Source: Neorhizobium galegae bv. orientalis str. HAMBI 540 (lineage in GTDB: Bacteria; Pseudomonadota; Alphaproteobacteria; Rhizobiales; Rhizobiaceae). From it: a stretch of DNA of 64,000 bases. The stretch is from assembly GCF_000731315.1 (NCBI RefSeq), contig NZ_HG938353.1, forward strand, positions 4,092,001-4,156,000. The letters are read 5' to 3'. The translations under genes were made by a program, and so were the position numbers. The notes beneath the pieces were generated by a model. That model worked only from the letters and a program-made list of their open reading frames with translations. It searched no databases and had not been told where the DNA came from. The stretch's first letter is position 1, and every line of letters starts with the position of its first letter. Positions 41,609-52,563 of the stretch are shown piece after piece.

Positions 41609-43561
41609 TCAGCCCGCTTTGTTCTGGCGGTTGGCGATCAGGTCGTCCACCACGCCCGGATCGGCGAGCGTCGAGATATCCCCCAGCGAACCAAAGTCGT
41701 CCTCGGCGATCTTGCGCAGGATGCGGCGCATGATCTTGCCGGAGCGGGTTTTTGGCAGGCCAGGCGCGAACTGGATCTTGTCCGGTTGCGCGATCGGGCC
41801 GATCTCCTGGCGGACATGCTTCACCAGTTCCTGGCGCAGCGCGTCATTGCCTTCGTGACCGGACATCAGGGTCACGTAGCAATAGATGCCCTGGCCCTTG
41901 ATGTTGTGCGGATACCCGACGACAGCGGCCTCGGACACGAGATTGTGGGAGACGAGCGCCGATTCCACTTCCGCCGTGCCGAGCCGGTGCCCGGAGACGT
42001 TCAGCACGTCGTCGACGCGGCCGGTGATCCAGTAATAACCGTCCTCGTCCCGGCGGCAGCCATCGCCGGTGAAATATTTTCCCTTGTAGGTGGAGAAATA
42101 GGCCTGGATGAAGCGGTCGTGGTCGCCGTAGAGCGTGCGCATCATGCCCGGCCAGCTGTCCGCGATGCAAAGATTGCCGTCGGCCGCGCCTTCCAGCACC
42201 TTGCCCTCGTTATCCACCAGTTCGGGCTTCACGCCGAAGAACGGTTTGGTGGCCGAACCCGGCTTCAGGTCGGTGGCGCCCGGAAGCGGCGTGATCATGT
42301 GACCGCCGGTTTCCGTCTGCCACCAGGTATCGACGACCGGGCAGCGCTTGTCGCCGACCACGTTGTAATACCATTCCCAGGCTTCCGGATTGATCGGCTC
42401 GCCGACCGTGCCGAGCAGGCGCAGGCTTTCCCGCGAGGAGCGTTTCACGAACTCGTCGCCGGCACCCATCAGCGAACGGATCGCCGTCGGCGCGGTGTAG
42501 AAGATGTTGACCTTGTGTTTGTCGATGATTTCCCAGAACCGGCCCTGATCGGGGAAGTTCGGCACGCCTTCGAACATCAGCGAGGTGGCGCAGTTCGCCA
42601 GCGGGCCATAGACGATGTAGGAATGGCCGGTCACCCAGCCCACATCCGCCGTGCACCAGTAGATGTCGCCGTCATGGTAGTCGAACGTATATTCGTGGGT
42701 CATCGCCGCGAAGACGAGGTAACCGCCGGTCGTGTGCAGCACGCCCTTCGGCTTGCCGGTCGAGCCCGAAGTGTAGAGGATGAACAGCGGATCTTCCGCC
42801 TTCATCTTCGCCGGCTCGCAATGCTCCTTCACGGTGGCGATTTCCTGGTGGTACCAGAGGTCGCGGCCAGGCGCCCAGCCGGTCTTGCCGCCAGTGCGGC
42901 GCACCACCACGACCTTGTTGACGATCACGTGCTGGCGGGCGGCGATATGGATCGCCGTATCGGTATTGTCCTTGAGCGGCACCGGCTTGCCACCGCGCAC
43001 GCCCTCGTCGCAGGTGATCACAAAGGTAGACTGGCAGTCGATGATGCGGCCGGCCAGCGCTTCCGGCGAGAACCCGCCGAACACGACCGAATGCACCGCG
43101 CCGATGCGGGCGCAGGCGAGCATCGCATAGGCCGCTTCAGGGATCATCGGCATGTAAATGGTGACGCGGTCGCCCTTCTTGACGCCGTGCTTCTTCAAGA
43201 CGTTGGCCAGCCGGCAAACCTGATCGTAAAGCTGGTTATAGGTGATCTTCTTGTCGATATAGGGATTGTCGCCTTCCCAGATCAGCGCCGTGCGCTCTCC
43301 ATGGGTCTTCAGGTGACGGTCGATGCAGTTGTAGGAAACGTTGGTCACACCGTCCTCGAACCACTTGATCGAGACCTTGCCCTTGAGGGAGGTGTTCTTG
43401 ACTTTGGTATAGGGCTTGAACCAGTCGATGCGCTTGCCGTGCTTGCCCCAGAACTTGTCCGGGTCCTCGACACTCTCCTCGTACCACTTCTCATATCTAT
43501 CCTTGTCGATGAGCGCTTTCGCTTTGGCGGACTTGAGAACCGGGTAGACTTTTTCCGACAT
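41609..43561 (-). CDS. acs: acetyl-CoA synthetase
   Basis: Converts acetate, ATP and CoA to acetyl-CoA. The 650-residue protein has the ANL-superfamily motif [25 protein letters not shown], and the hinge/C-domain [23 protein letters not shown]. The Lys subject to acetylation control is in [16 protein letters not shown]. The ATG at 43561 ([13 protein letters not shown]) follows GGGAGGTG; the family length of about 650 supports it over an upstream start at 43627. It is divergent from trcR. Confidence 0.96.
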   Translation of the reverse strand: MSEKVYPVLKSAKAKALIDKDRYEKWYEESVEDPDKFWGKHGKRIDWFKPYTKVKNTSLKGKVSIKWFEDGVTNVSYNCIDRHLKTHGERTALIWEGDNPYIDKKITYNQLYDQVCRLANVLKKHGVKKGDRVTIYMPMIPEAAYAMLACARIGAVHSVVFGGFSPEALAGRIIDCQSTFVITCDEGVRGGKPVPLKDNTDTAIHIAARQHVIVNKVVVVRRTGGKTGWAPGRDLWYHQEIATVKEHCEPAKMKAEDPLFILYTSGSTGKPKGVLHTTGGYLVFAAMTHEYTFDYHDGDIYWCTADVGWVTGHSYIVYGPLANCATSLMFEGVPNFPDQGRFWEIIDKHKVNIFYTAPTAIRSLMGAGDEFVKRSSRESLRLLGTVGEPINPEAWEWYYNVVGDKRCPVVDTWWQTETGGHMITPLPGATDLKPGSATKPFFGVKPELVDNEGKVLEGAADGNLCIADSWPGMMRTLYGDHDRFIQAYFSTYKGKYFTGDGCRRDEDGYYWITGRVDDVLNVSGHRLGTAEVESALVSHNLVSEAAVVGYPHNIKGQGIYCYVTLMSGHEGNDALRQELVKHVRQEIGPIAQPDKIQFAPGLPKTRSGKIMRRILRKIAEDDFGSLGDISTLADPGVVDDLIANRQNKAG

Positions 43562-43800
43562 GAACACCTCCCTGAATTGGCACGCATAACGACGCATCGA
43601 GCCGTCAGCGATATGTGCCGCATTCATAACAGGTGAGGCAAGTGCGGCAATTAGACAAACGGTTCATCCGGCGATGACGATCTCGCTTCAAAGATTTGCA
43701 ATTCTGTCCCAATTCGATTATAGGGCGGTAAATTCCCGGAAATTGTGGTTGATACCCACGGCCCGCGACACCGGCGCGGACGGACAGAGGACCTATACCC

Positions 43801-44517
43801 ATGGCTCAACAATTGCTCATGCCGAAGGCGACCGCTGTATGGCTGGTCGACAATACCGCACTTTCCTTCGAACAGATCGCCAACTTCTGCAAGCTCCACC
43901 CGCTCGAGGTGAAAGCCATTGCGGATGGCGAAGCGGCGCAGGGCATCAAGGGCCTGGACCCGATTGCCACCGGCCAGCTTTCGCGCGATGAAATCGAGCG
44001 CGGCGAAAAAGATATCAATCACAAGCTGAAGCTTTCCGAGCCGAAGGTTCGCGTGCCCGAATCGAAGCGCCGCGGCCCGCGCTATACGCCGGTCTCCAAG
44101 CGCCAGGATCGCCCGAACGCCATTCTCTGGCTGGTCCGCAACCATCCGGAACTGAAAGACGCACAGATTTCCCGGCTCGTCGGCACCACCAAGTCGACGA
44201 TCGAGCAGATCCGCGAACGCACCCACTGGAACTCGACCAACCTAACGCCGATGGATCCGGTGACGCTCGGCCTCTGCAGCCAGATCGACCTCGACCTCGA
44301 AGTGGAACGCGCTTCCAAGGGCCGTCCGCTGCCGACCGCCGCCGAACTCGGCGCTTCCCTGCAGCCGGCGAGCGAAACCGAAAACCTCGGTTTCAATTAT
44401 CGCAACGAGCGCGAGGAAGAGAAGGAAAAGGAGATCGACGCGGACGCGGTTTTCGCCAAGCTCTCGTCGCTCAAGTCGACCCGTCGCGACGACGACGAGG
44501 AAGACGAGCGCTTCTGA
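43801..44517 (+). CDS. trcR: cell cycle transcriptional regulator TrcR (DUF1013)
   Basis: A 238-residue alphaproteobacterial regulator. The DUF1013 region begins LLMPKATAVWLVDNTALSFEQIANFCKLHPLEVKAIADGEAAQGIKGLDP, whose residues 10-55 look like a helix-turn-helix. A second helical segment RNHPELKDAQISRLVGTTKSTIEQIRERTHWNS resembles another DNA-binding fold. The tail is acidic (RDDDEEDERF). The family is a transcriptional regulator tied to the cell cycle; targets are not readable here. The intergenic region to acs is 239 bases. Confidence 0.9.
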   Translation: MAQQLLMPKATAVWLVDNTALSFEQIANFCKLHPLEVKAIADGEAAQGIKGLDPIATGQLSRDEIERGEKDINHKLKLSEPKVRVPESKRRGPRYTPVSKRQDRPNAILWLVRNHPELKDAQISRLVGTTKSTIEQIRERTHWNSTNLTPMDPVTLGLCSQIDLDLEVERASKGRPLPTAAELGASLQPASETENLGFNYRNEREEEKEKEIDADAVFAKLSSLKSTRRDDDEEDERF

Positions 44518-44538
44518 TCGAACCCTTTCGATTGAATG

Positions 44539-44570
44539 AAAAAGCCCCGGAGACGATTCGGGGCTTTTTT
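44539..44570. terminator. bidirectional terminator between trcR and prpE-like gene
   Basis: AAAAAGCCCC and GGGGCTTTTTT form a stem around a short loop, with A- and T-runs on either side, between convergent genes. Confidence 0.93.
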
Positions 44571-44573
44571 CGT

Positions 44574-46505
44574 TCAGGCGCTCTGTTTCAGGCCACTGCC
44601 CTCCCGGGCATAACCGTTCGCCTTCAGGATCGCGGTGATCTCGTCCAGCACCGCTGCATCCTCGATCGTTGCCGGCATTTTCCACGGCATGTCGTCGGCA
44701 ATCTTCTGCATCGTGCCGCGCAGGATCTTGCCCGATCGGGTCTTCGGCAACTTGTGAACCACCATCACCGTCTTGAAGGCCGCGACCGGGCCGATCTCGT
44801 TGCGCACCAGTTCGGCCACTTCTCTCGCGATATCAGTGATTTCCCGTGAAACATGGTTCTTCAACACCATGAAGCCGCAGGGGATCTGCCCCTTCGTCGC
44901 GTCATGGACGCCTATCACGGCGCATTCGGCGACATCGGGATGTTTGGCGCAGACCTCTTCCATAGCCCCGGTCGAAAGACGGTGGCCGGCGCAGTTGATG
45001 ATGTCATCGGTGCGCGCCATCACGAAGATATAACCGTCCTCGTCCATCACCCCGGCATCGGCCGTCTTGTAATACCCCGGGAACTCATCGAGGCATGCCT
45101 CGCGGAACCGCTGATCGGCATTCCAGAAGCTGACGAGGCAGCCAGGCGGCAGTGGCAGTTTGATGACGATATTACCGAGCGTGCCGCGCGGCACCGGATG
45201 ACCGGCATCGTCGAGCACGTCGAGCGAATAACCCGGCATCGGTCGCGTCGGCGAACCGTGCTTGACCGGCATCAGACCGAGCCCGACGGTGTTGGCGGCG
45301 ACAGGCCAGCCCGTCTCCGTCTGCCACCAGTGATCGATCACCGGGACCTTCAGTTTCTGCTCGGCCCATTTCAGCGTTTCAGAATCGGCCCGCTCGCCGG
45401 CGAGGAACAAGGCCCGCATCCCGGTCAGGTCGTATTTTTCGACCAGTTCGCCCTCCGGATCGTCACGACGGATCGCCCGAAAAGCCGTCGGCGCGGTGAA
45501 CAGCACTTTCACGTCATGATCGCTGACGACCCGCCAGAACGTGCCTGCATCCGGCGTACCCACCGGCTTGCCTTCAAAGATCACGCTGGTATTGCCGGCC
45601 AGCAGCGGTCCATAGACGATGTAGGAATGGCCGACGACCCAGCCGATATCGGATGCCGTCCAGAACACCTCTCCCGGCTTGACGCCAAAAATGTTCTCCA
45701 TGCTCCAATGCAGCGCCACCATGTGCCCGCCATTGTCGCGCACGACGCCCTTGGGCTGGCCGGTCGTCCCAGACGTGTAAAGGATGTAGAGCGGATCGGT
45801 CGCCTTGACCGGCACGCATGGTACGTCCCTGCCCCGCGCCTTCTCCACCACCTCCGAGAAATCCAGCTCTCCCCGCTCCGGCCGCAGCTCTGCCTGGAGC
45901 TGTTCACGCTGGAGTATGAGGCAATGTTCCGGTTTCACGCGGGCAAGCTCGATCGCCTGGTCGAGCAGCGGCTTGTAGGCAACGGTGCGGCCGGGCTCAA
46001 GGCCGCAGCTCGCGCCGATCACCAGTTTCGCTTCCGAATCGTTCAGCCGCGCGGCCAGCTCCTGCGCCGCAAACCCACCGAACACGACCGAATGCACCGC
46101 CCCGAGCCGAGCGCAGGCCAGCATCGAAAAGATCGCCTCCGGCACCATCGGCATGTAGATGACGACGCGATCGCCTTTCTCAATGCCGAGATCCCGCATC
46201 ACTGCAGCGATTGCCTTCACCTCCTCCAGCACTTCGGCATAGGTGAAGCTCTTCTGCCTGCCCGTCATGGCGCTGTCGTGGATGAAGGCGCGCTGTCCGC
46301 CACGGCCGGCGGCCACGTGCCGGTCAAGGCAGTTGTGGCAGGTGTTGGTCTCCCCGCCGGTAAACCAGCGCCCGTAAACGCCTTGGTCCCCGTCGAAGAT
46401 CTTCTCCGGTTCCTTGAACCAGTCGATGGCGGCGGACGCGCTTCTCCAGAACCCTTCCGGATCCTTTTGCCAGCCTTCATAAACGTCGAAATAGCGGCTT
46501 TGCAT
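44574..46505 (-). CDS. prpE: propionyl-CoA synthetase-like acyl-CoA synthetase
   Basis: ANL-superfamily acyl-CoA synthetase of 643 residues, similar in layout to Acs but closer to the PrpE/ACSS3 group by WFTGGETNTCHNCLDRHV and SASAAIDWF. Motifs: YTSGTTGQPKGVVRDNGGH, WWQTETGWPVAANT, and the C-domain KTRSGKILRGTMQKIAD. Propionate or another short acyl acid is the expected substrate; acetate cannot be excluded. GGGAGGTGCAG precedes the ATG at 46505. It faces acs across trcR. Confidence 0.87.
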   Translation of the reverse strand: MQSRYFDVYEGWQKDPEGFWRSASAAIDWFKEPEKIFDGDQGVYGRWFTGGETNTCHNCLDRHVAAGRGGQRAFIHDSAMTGRQKSFTYAEVLEEVKAIAAVMRDLGIEKGDRVVIYMPMVPEAIFSMLACARLGAVHSVVFGGFAAQELAARLNDSEAKLVIGASCGLEPGRTVAYKPLLDQAIELARVKPEHCLILQREQLQAELRPERGELDFSEVVEKARGRDVPCVPVKATDPLYILYTSGTTGQPKGVVRDNGGHMVALHWSMENIFGVKPGEVFWTASDIGWVVGHSYIVYGPLLAGNTSVIFEGKPVGTPDAGTFWRVVSDHDVKVLFTAPTAFRAIRRDDPEGELVEKYDLTGMRALFLAGERADSETLKWAEQKLKVPVIDHWWQTETGWPVAANTVGLGLMPVKHGSPTRPMPGYSLDVLDDAGHPVPRGTLGNIVIKLPLPPGCLVSFWNADQRFREACLDEFPGYYKTADAGVMDEDGYIFVMARTDDIINCAGHRLSTGAMEEVCAKHPDVAECAVIGVHDATKGQIPCGFMVLKNHVSREITDIAREVAELVRNEIGPVAAFKTVMVVHKLPKTRSGKILRGTMQKIADDMPWKMPATIEDAAVLDEITAILKANGYAREGSGLKQSA

Positions 46506-46611
46506 CTGCACCTCCCGTCACATGAGCACAGCCCGGAATGGTCAATCTAGGGTGCGGGCGAGGTGCGGGAAAGCCCGACGAAAGCGCTAGGTGCTTGGCG
46601 AAAGCCTGTTT

Positions 46612-47271
46612 TCAGCGCGAGCCGAAGATGGCCGAGCCGACGCGTACGCTGGTCGCCCCGAATTCGACCGCCGTCTCGAAATCCCCGGACATGCCCATCG
46701 AGAGCTTTTCGACGCCACATTCCCTGGCGAGCTTGGCAAGCAGCGCAAAATGCGGCCCCGGATTTTCCTCAGCTGGCGGAATGCACATCAGCCCCTCGAT
46801 CGAAAGCCCGAGTTCCTTGCGGCAGAGCTCCACGAAGGCAACGGTCTCTTTCGGCTCGATACCAGCCTTCTGCGGCTCCAGCCCGGTATTGACCTGCACA
46901 TAGAGCTTTGGCGCCTTGCCCTGCTTGTTGATCTCGTCGGCAAGCGCGCGGGCGATCTTTTCCCGGTCCACCGTCTCGATGACATCGAACAGCGCCACCG
47001 CGTCGGCGGCCTTGTTGGATTGCAGCGGCCCGATCAGATGCAGTTCGATATCAGGCGTCTCGGCCTTCAGTTCCGGCCACTTGCCCTGGCTTTCCTGCAC
47101 GCGGTTTTCGCCGAATATCCGTTGCCCGGCTGATATCACCGGTCGAATGTCCTGCACGTCGAACGTCTTCGAAACCGCCACGAGCGTCACCGACCCTGCA
47201 GGTCGCTTCGACAGGCGCTCCACCTTCCCGATCCGTGCCTTCACATCCTGCAGCCGTTCTTCGACGCTCAT
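46612..47271 (-). CDS. YggS family PLP-binding homeostasis protein
   Basis: Single-domain PLP-binding TIM barrel (PLPBP) of 219 residues that helps regulate B6 levels and amino-acid metabolism. The Schiff-base Lys is in LVAVSKTF near residue 35; FGENRVQE, LIGPLQSNKA and LSMGMSGDFETAVEFGATSVRVGSAIFG are family signatures. The ATG at 47271 (MSVEERLQDV) fits the family; nine upstream residues from 47298 are unlikely. It is divergent from leuS across a 177-base gap. Confidence 0.93.
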   Translation of the reverse strand: MSVEERLQDVKARIGKVERLSKRPAGSVTLVAVSKTFDVQDIRPVISAGQRIFGENRVQESQGKWPELKAETPDIELHLIGPLQSNKAADAVALFDVIETVDREKIARALADEINKQGKAPKLYVQVNTGLEPQKAGIEPKETVAFVELCRKELGLSIEGLMCIPPAEENPGPHFALLAKLARECGVEKLSMGMSGDFETAVEFGATSVRVGSAIFGSR

Positions 47272-47448
47272 GACCCATGCCTTCCGCTTTTCTTGCAAGC
47301 TCAGCGCTTAGTCCTCATATAAGGCTCTGCCAAGGGTGTTTCGCCCTGAACTTCGCCTTTCCCGGCCCTGTAAAACTTGACGCTTGCAGGGTTTCATGGT
47401 GAAGGTCTCGCCCGACTCTTGATCTTATTTTCCCGGAATATCATTGAA

Positions 47449-50079
47449 ATGGCGACTGAACGTTATAATCCGCGCGATGCCGAGCCCCGTTGGCAGCAGA
47501 CCTGGAACGATGCCAAGGTTTTCGAAACCGACAACAGCGATCCGCGCGAAAAATACTACGTTCTGGAGATGTTTCCCTATCCGTCGGGCCGCATCCACAT
47601 GGGCCACGTGCGCAACTATGCCATGGGCGACGTGGTAGCCCGCTACAAGCGCGCCCGCGGTTTCAACGTCCTGCATCCGATGGGCTGGGACGCTTTCGGC
47701 ATGCCGGCCGAAAATGCCGCCCGCGACAACAAGGTGCATCCGAAGACCTGGACCTATCAGAACATCGAATCCATGAAGGCGCAGCTGAAGGCCATGGGCC
47801 TGTCGCTCGACTGGTCGCGCGAGTTCGCCACCTGCGACGTCGAATATTACCAGCAGCAGCAGCACCTCTTCCTCGACATGATGGAAAAGGGACTGGTTTA
47901 TCGCAAGCAGTCCAAGGTCAATTGGGATCCTGTAGACCAGACGGTTCTCGCCAACGAACAGGTCATCGACGGTCGCGGCTGGCGCTCGGGTGCGCTGGTG
48001 GAGCAGCGCGATCTGGTGCAGTGGTTCTTCAAGATCACCGATTTCAGCCAGGATCTCCTCGACTCGCTCGATACGCTCGACCAGTGGCCTGAAAAGGTCC
48101 GGCTGATGCAGAAGAACTGGATCGGCCGATCCGAGGGCCTGACGGTTCGCTGGGAAATCGTCAGTTCGACGGCACCCGCCGGCGAAAGCGAAGTAGTGGT
48201 CTACACGACCCGTCCCGACACGCTGTTCGGTGCTTCGTTCCTGGCCATCGCCGCCGACCATCCGCTGGCCAAGGCCGCAGCTGCGCAGAATCCGGCTATC
48301 GAAGCTTTCGCCGAGGAATGCCGGCATCACGGGACCTCGCTCGCAGCGCTGGAAACAGCCGAGAAGAAGGGCATCGATACCGGCGTCCGCGTCAGGCACC
48401 CGCTCGATCCCTCCTGGGAATTACCGGTCTATGTCGCCAACTTCGTGCTGATGGATTACGGCACCGGCGCCATCTTCGGCTGCCCGTCCGGTGACCAGCG
48501 AGACCTGGATTTCGCCCGCAAATATGGTCTGCCCGTCGTACCGGTCGTCATGCCGAAGGACGCCGATGCCGCGACCTTCGAGGTCGGCGACACCGCTTAC
48601 GTCGATGATGGCGTCATGATTAATTCGCGCTTCCTCGACGGCAAGACGACCGACGAAGCCTTCGAGATCGTTGCAAACCGGCTGTCGGAAACGATTGTCG
48701 GCAACATGCCGCAGGGCGAGCGCAAGGTGAATTTCCGCCTGCGCGACTGGGGCATTTCCCGCCAGCGCTACTGGGGCTGCCCGATCCCCGTCATCCATTG
48801 CGATGATTGCGGCGTCGTGCCGGTGCCGAAAGCGGACCTGCCGGTCAAGCTGCCGGACGACGTGACTTTCGACCGGCCGGGCAATCCGCTCGACCGACAT
48901 CCGACCTGGCGCCATGTCGCCTGCCCGCAATGTGGCAAGGATGCTCGCCGCGAGACCGACACGATGGATACGTTCGTCGATTCGAGCTGGTATTTCACCC
49001 GCTTCACGGCGCCCTGGGAGAAGGATCCGACCGATCCGACTGTGGCCAACCGCTGGCTGCCGGTTGACCAGTATATCGGCGGCATCGAGCACGCGATCCT
49101 CCACCTGCTCTATTCCCGCTTCTTCACCCGCGCCATGCGCGAGACCGGCCATGTCGAGGTCAAGGAGCCCTTCAAGGGCTTGTTCACGCAAGGCATGGTC
49201 GTGCACGAAACCTATCGCCGCGGCTCCGGCCCGAACGGTGAATGGGTGGCTCCGGCCGATATCCGCATCGAGGAAGTCGATGGCAAGCGCCGTGCCACCA
49301 TGCTGAAGGGCGGCGAGGAAGTGACGATCGGCTCGATCGAGAAAATGTCGAAGTCGAAAAAGAACGTCGTCGATCCGGACGATATCATCGCCTCCTACGG
49401 CGCCGATACCGCCCGCTTCTTCGTACTTTCGGACTCTCCGCCGGACCGAGACGTGATCTGGTCCGAAGCCGGTGTCGAAGGTGCTCACCGCTTCACCCAG
49501 CGCCTGTGGCGTCTGATTTCCGAAGCCTCGGAGAACTTGGCTGGTATCGATCCGGTGCCGGCTAACGATGGCGAAGCGCTGGCAATCTCGCAGCTCGCCC
49601 ACAAGACGCTAAAGGCGGTTCAGGGCGATTACGACAGGCTCTCGTTCAACAAAGCCGTAGCGCGCATCTATGAACTGGTGAATGCGCTTGCGGCGCCGCT
49701 CGGCCGAGTTGCTGTCGGGGAGGGCGATGCTGTCTTTCGCGCCGCCGTCCGCAACGCCTCGGAAATTCTGATCCAGCTCGTTGCCCCGATGACACCGCAT
49801 CTGGCGGAAGAATGCTGGGCGGTTCTCGGCAACAAGGAACTGCTTTCCGTAGCTCCCTGGCCGCAGTATGACGAAGCTCTCGTCATCGAGAACGAGATCA
49901 CACTGCCGATCCAAATCAACGGCAAGAAGCGCGGCGAATTGACAATCGCGCGCGACGCGGATCAAAGTGCGGTCGAAGCTGCGGTTCTGGCGCTGGATGC
50001 GGTCAAGACGGCACTGGAAGGCCGGGCGCCGAAGAAAGTCATCGTCGTCCCACAGAGGATCGTAAACATTGTCGTTTGA
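47449..50079 (+). CDS. leuS: leucyl-tRNA synthetase
   Basis: Charges tRNA-Leu. The 876-residue class I synthetase has HMGH at 50-53 (HIGH motif) and KMSKS at 632-636, and between them the editing domain ([19 protein letters not shown]) and zinc-like region. The anticodon-binding domain and C-terminal extension end the protein. The ATG at 47449 gives the family start [17 protein letters not shown]. The stop overlaps lptE by 11 bases, so leuS-lptE-holA is an operon. Confidence 0.98.
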   Translation: MATERYNPRDAEPRWQQTWNDAKVFETDNSDPREKYYVLEMFPYPSGRIHMGHVRNYAMGDVVARYKRARGFNVLHPMGWDAFGMPAENAARDNKVHPKTWTYQNIESMKAQLKAMGLSLDWSREFATCDVEYYQQQQHLFLDMMEKGLVYRKQSKVNWDPVDQTVLANEQVIDGRGWRSGALVEQRDLVQWFFKITDFSQDLLDSLDTLDQWPEKVRLMQKNWIGRSEGLTVRWEIVSSTAPAGESEVVVYTTRPDTLFGASFLAIAADHPLAKAAAAQNPAIEAFAEECRHHGTSLAALETAEKKGIDTGVRVRHPLDPSWELPVYVANFVLMDYGTGAIFGCPSGDQRDLDFARKYGLPVVPVVMPKDADAATFEVGDTAYVDDGVMINSRFLDGKTTDEAFEIVANRLSETIVGNMPQGERKVNFRLRDWGISRQRYWGCPIPVIHCDDCGVVPVPKADLPVKLPDDVTFDRPGNPLDRHPTWRHVACPQCGKDARRETDTMDTFVDSSWYFTRFTAPWEKDPTDPTVANRWLPVDQYIGGIEHAILHLLYSRFFTRAMRETGHVEVKEPFKGLFTQGMVVHETYRRGSGPNGEWVAPADIRIEEVDGKRRATMLKGGEEVTIGSIEKMSKSKKNVVDPDDIIASYGADTARFFVLSDSPPDRDVIWSEAGVEGAHRFTQRLWRLISEASENLAGIDPVPANDGEALAISQLAHKTLKAVQGDYDRLSFNKAVARIYELVNALAAPLGRVAVGEGDAVFRAAVRNASEILIQLVAPMTPHLAEECWAVLGNKELLSVAPWPQYDEALVIENEITLPIQINGKKRGELTIARDADQSAVEAAVLALDAVKTALEGRAPKKVIVVPQRIVNIVV

Positions 50080-50629
50080 CCGCTCTCTTCGTCGTTTCGG
50101 GTTCGTATCCGGCCTGGTAACGCTGACACTCTTGGCTGGCTGCCAGGTCCGCCCGCTCTATTCCGAGGCTTCGGGCACGGGCGAACGCCTGGCCTCGGTC
50201 GGCTTTGGGCAACCCCGCACCCGCCTCGACCAGGTTGTCCGCAATCAACTGGTTTTCCTAACCTCCGGGGGTGCCGGCGAGTCGGCTCATCCGGTTTACG
50301 AAGTGAAGCTATCGACAAGAAGTACCTCCTCGAACATCAGCGAAGACGAGGATAACGATAGCGTCTCTCCGACCGGCGTGCCTGTCCCTGGCCGCGTCCG
50401 GGTGGAAGGGATCTACACGATCACCCGCATCAGCGACGGAAAGATCTTGAAGTCCAGCAAGCGTGAAGTCGTATCGCTCATCGATGTGTCGGGTCAGGGT
50501 TATGCCTCGCTCCGCGCCGTTCGCGATGCCGAAAACCGCGCTGCAAGAGAGCTCGCTGAATTCATCCGCGCCGAGATCGCCATCGCGCTCGCCCGCGAAC
50601 CTCAGCCGCAGACGGTATGGCAGAAGTAA
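50069..50629 (+). CDS. lptE: LPS assembly lipoprotein LptE
   Basis: Outer-membrane lipoprotein that plugs the LptD barrel for LPS export. The signal peptide ends in a lipobox LTLLAGC (Cys about residue 25), followed by QVRPLYSE, the family start of the mature protein. The 186-residue length and the position between leuS and holA are typical. The TTG at 50069 overlaps the leuS end and has AGAGGATCG about 7 bases upstream; I found no better ATG. The end overlaps holA by 13 bases. Confidence 0.88.
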   Translation: MSFDRSLRRFGFVSGLVTLTLLAGCQVRPLYSEASGTGERLASVGFGQPRTRLDQVVRNQLVFLTSGGAGESAHPVYEVKLSTRSTSSNISEDEDNDSVSPTGVPVPGRVRVEGIYTITRISDGKILKSSKREVVSLIDVSGQGYASLRAVRDAENRAARELAEFIRAEIAIALAREPQPQTVWQK

Positions 50630-51648
50630 AGTCCCACGAATTCGATCGGTTTGTCGAAAAGAGCTCGGATCTTTACAAGATCTTCGTGATCTACGGACCG
50701 GATCGCGGCCTTGTCTCCGAACGGGCAGCACTCATTGCAGGCAAGACAGGCGTCTCCCAGGACGATCCGTTCGCCATGCTCAAGCTCGACGTCTCGGATC
50801 TGCAGGGCGACCCCGGACGGCTTCTCGACGAGGTGAACTCGCTCGGCCTCTTCGGCGGCTCCAAACTCGTATGGCTGCGTGGTGCCGCCAACGAAAAACC
50901 CCTTCTCGACGCTATGCAGGCGCTCGTGGATGGCCCGCCTCCGGCCAACATCCTGATTGTCGAAGCGGGAGACCTCAAGAAGGGGAGCGGATTGCGCAAG
51001 ATCGCGGAGCCTTCGCGGTCGATCGCTGTCATTCCCTGTTATGCGGACGACGTGAAGACCCTGAACGGGCTGATCGATTCGGAACTGGGGAGCGAAGGTC
51101 TCAGAATCAGCCAAGGCGCGCGCCAGAGGCTCCTGGAGCTGCTCGGCGGGGATCGCGTAGCCTCCCGTAACGAGATCCGCAAGCTCGCCCTCTACTGCCG
51201 TGGTATGGGCATGGTCGAGGAAGAGCATATCGATGGGATTATCGGCGACGCGAGTGCCGTTTCGGCCGACGAAGCCGTCGATGCGATCCTCAGCGGCGAC
51301 TTGCCGGGCCTGCACCGTGCCATCCAGAAGGTCGTCTCATCGAAGACCCCGGTTTTTCTCGTCCTGCAATCCTGCCTGAAACAATTCCAGCTGCTGGATT
51401 TGATGAAGGCGGAAATGGAGGAAAAGAAGCTCCAGACCGCCCAGGTCATGATGACACTCGGCCGGCATATTCACTTCAAGCGCAAACCGCTCATAGAAAA
51501 AGCGCTGAGAACATGGAGTTCGCCAGCGCTCGCGCGTGAAACGGAAAGGTTGCAGGCCGCGATCCTGATGTCGCGGCAGAGGCAGAGCTTGGAACCCAAC
51601 ATTGCCTTTCACACACTGATGGCCACGGCTATTCAATCAAGCCGTTGA
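50617..51648 (+). CDS. holA: DNA polymerase III subunit delta
   Basis: Clamp-loader subunit that opens the beta clamp. The 343-residue protein has an N-terminal AAA+-like domain (KIFVIYGPDRGLVSERAALIAG, LFGGSKLVWLRG) without a canonical ATP site, as is normal for delta, and a C-terminal helical region. The ATG overlaps the lptE end by 13 bases. The gene converges with parB across only 10 bases. Confidence 0.93.
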   Translation: MAEVKSHEFDRFVEKSSDLYKIFVIYGPDRGLVSERAALIAGKTGVSQDDPFAMLKLDVSDLQGDPGRLLDEVNSLGLFGGSKLVWLRGAANEKPLLDAMQALVDGPPPANILIVEAGDLKKGSGLRKIAEPSRSIAVIPCYADDVKTLNGLIDSELGSEGLRISQGARQRLLELLGGDRVASRNEIRKLALYCRGMGMVEEEHIDGIIGDASAVSADEAVDAILSGDLPGLHRAIQKVVSSKTPVFLVLQSCLKQFQLLDLMKAEMEEKKLQTAQVMMTLGRHIHFKRKPLIEKALRTWSSPALARETERLQAAILMSRQRQSLEPNIAFHTLMATAIQSSR

Positions 51649-51658
51649 ATTTACTAGA

Positions 51659-52540
51659 TTATCTCCGTTCCAGAAGACGGCAGATCTCCTCGAGCTGCTC
51701 CAGCGTCCGGTAACCAATCTTGATCTGGCCCCCACCATTCTTGTGGTTGATCTTCACCTCCAACCCGAGGGAATCGGAAAGGGTCCGCTCAAGCGCCAGC
51801 GTATCGGAATCTTTTTGTTCCGCTTTCGAAACGGTTGTTGGTTCGGCTTGGGCCTTGATATCGTTCTGAGCCAGCTTTTCGGCATCCCGCACCGACATGC
51901 CCTTGGCAATGATGGTACGCGCCAATGAAGCCGGATCCGACGTCGTGATCAACGCGCGCGCGTGCCCGGCGGAAAGGCTCCCCGCTGCCAGCATATCCCG
52001 CACCGGCTCGGGCAGCTTCAACAGGCGAAGACTGTTGGCGACATGGCTTCGGCTCTTGCCGATGATCTCTCCCAGATCGTTCTGAGTATAGCCGTGCTCG
52101 GCGATCAGCTGGTCGTAGCCAAGAGCCTCTTCCAGGGGATTAAGGTCCGAACGCTGGACGTTTTCGACAATTGCAATCTCGAGCGCGGTCCGATCGTCCA
52201 CGTCGCGGACAATGACAGGAATTTCGATCAAGCCAGCCAATTGGGCGGCACGCCAACGACGTTCGCCGGCTATGATTTCATATTGCGCAGGGCCTCGCGG
52301 CCGAACAACGACCGGCTGAACGATCCCATGCTGGCGAATGGAGCTGGCCAAATCCTGCAGCTCGCCCTCATCGAAACTCCGGCGCGGATTCTTCGGATTG
52401 CGGGATACATGCTCAATCGGGACCATGCGATCCGGATTAACACTCCGGGCACCGTTATCGGCTGGCGCCTGCTGATCCATTTCGCCTATGAGCGCTGCAA
52501 GACCGCGCCCCAGGCGCCGTTTCGATAGGTCGTCGTTCAT
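51659..52540 (-). CDS. parB: chromosome partitioning protein ParB
   Basis: DNA-binding CTP-dependent clamp that loads at parS. The 293-residue protein has the CTP-fold segments NPRRSFDEGELQDLASSIRQHGIVQPVVVRP and YEIIAGERRWRAA, the ENVQRSDLNPLEEA box, a helix-turn-helix (YTQNDLGEIIGKSRSHVANSLRLLKLP) and a C-terminal dimer domain. The ATG at 52540 is preceded by a purine-rich tract and follows the parA stop closely, so the two form parAB. Three parS sites lie nearby. Confidence 0.97.
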   Translation of the reverse strand: MNDDLSKRRLGRGLAALIGEMDQQAPADNGARSVNPDRMVPIEHVSRNPKNPRRSFDEGELQDLASSIRQHGIVQPVVVRPRGPAQYEIIAGERRWRAAQLAGLIEIPVIVRDVDDRTALEIAIVENVQRSDLNPLEEALGYDQLIAEHGYTQNDLGEIIGKSRSHVANSLRLLKLPEPVRDMLAAGSLSAGHARALITTSDPASLARTIIAKGMSVRDAEKLAQNDIKAQAEPTTVSKAEQKDSDTLALERTLSDSLGLEVKINHKNGGGQIKIGYRTLEQLEEICRLLERR

Positions 52541-52563
52541 TCTTATCACTCACTTGGTCTGAA

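Noticed and set aside
41786..43636. Open frame of 616 codons antisense to acs
   Set aside because: Shadow frame: wholly inside acs, no recognisable motif, His/Arg/Ala-rich composition typical of antisense frames.
44838..44853. Half-parS GTGAAACA in the prpE-like gene
   Set aside because: The left arm has three mismatches, it is 9 kb from parAB, and the bases are explained by coding sequence.
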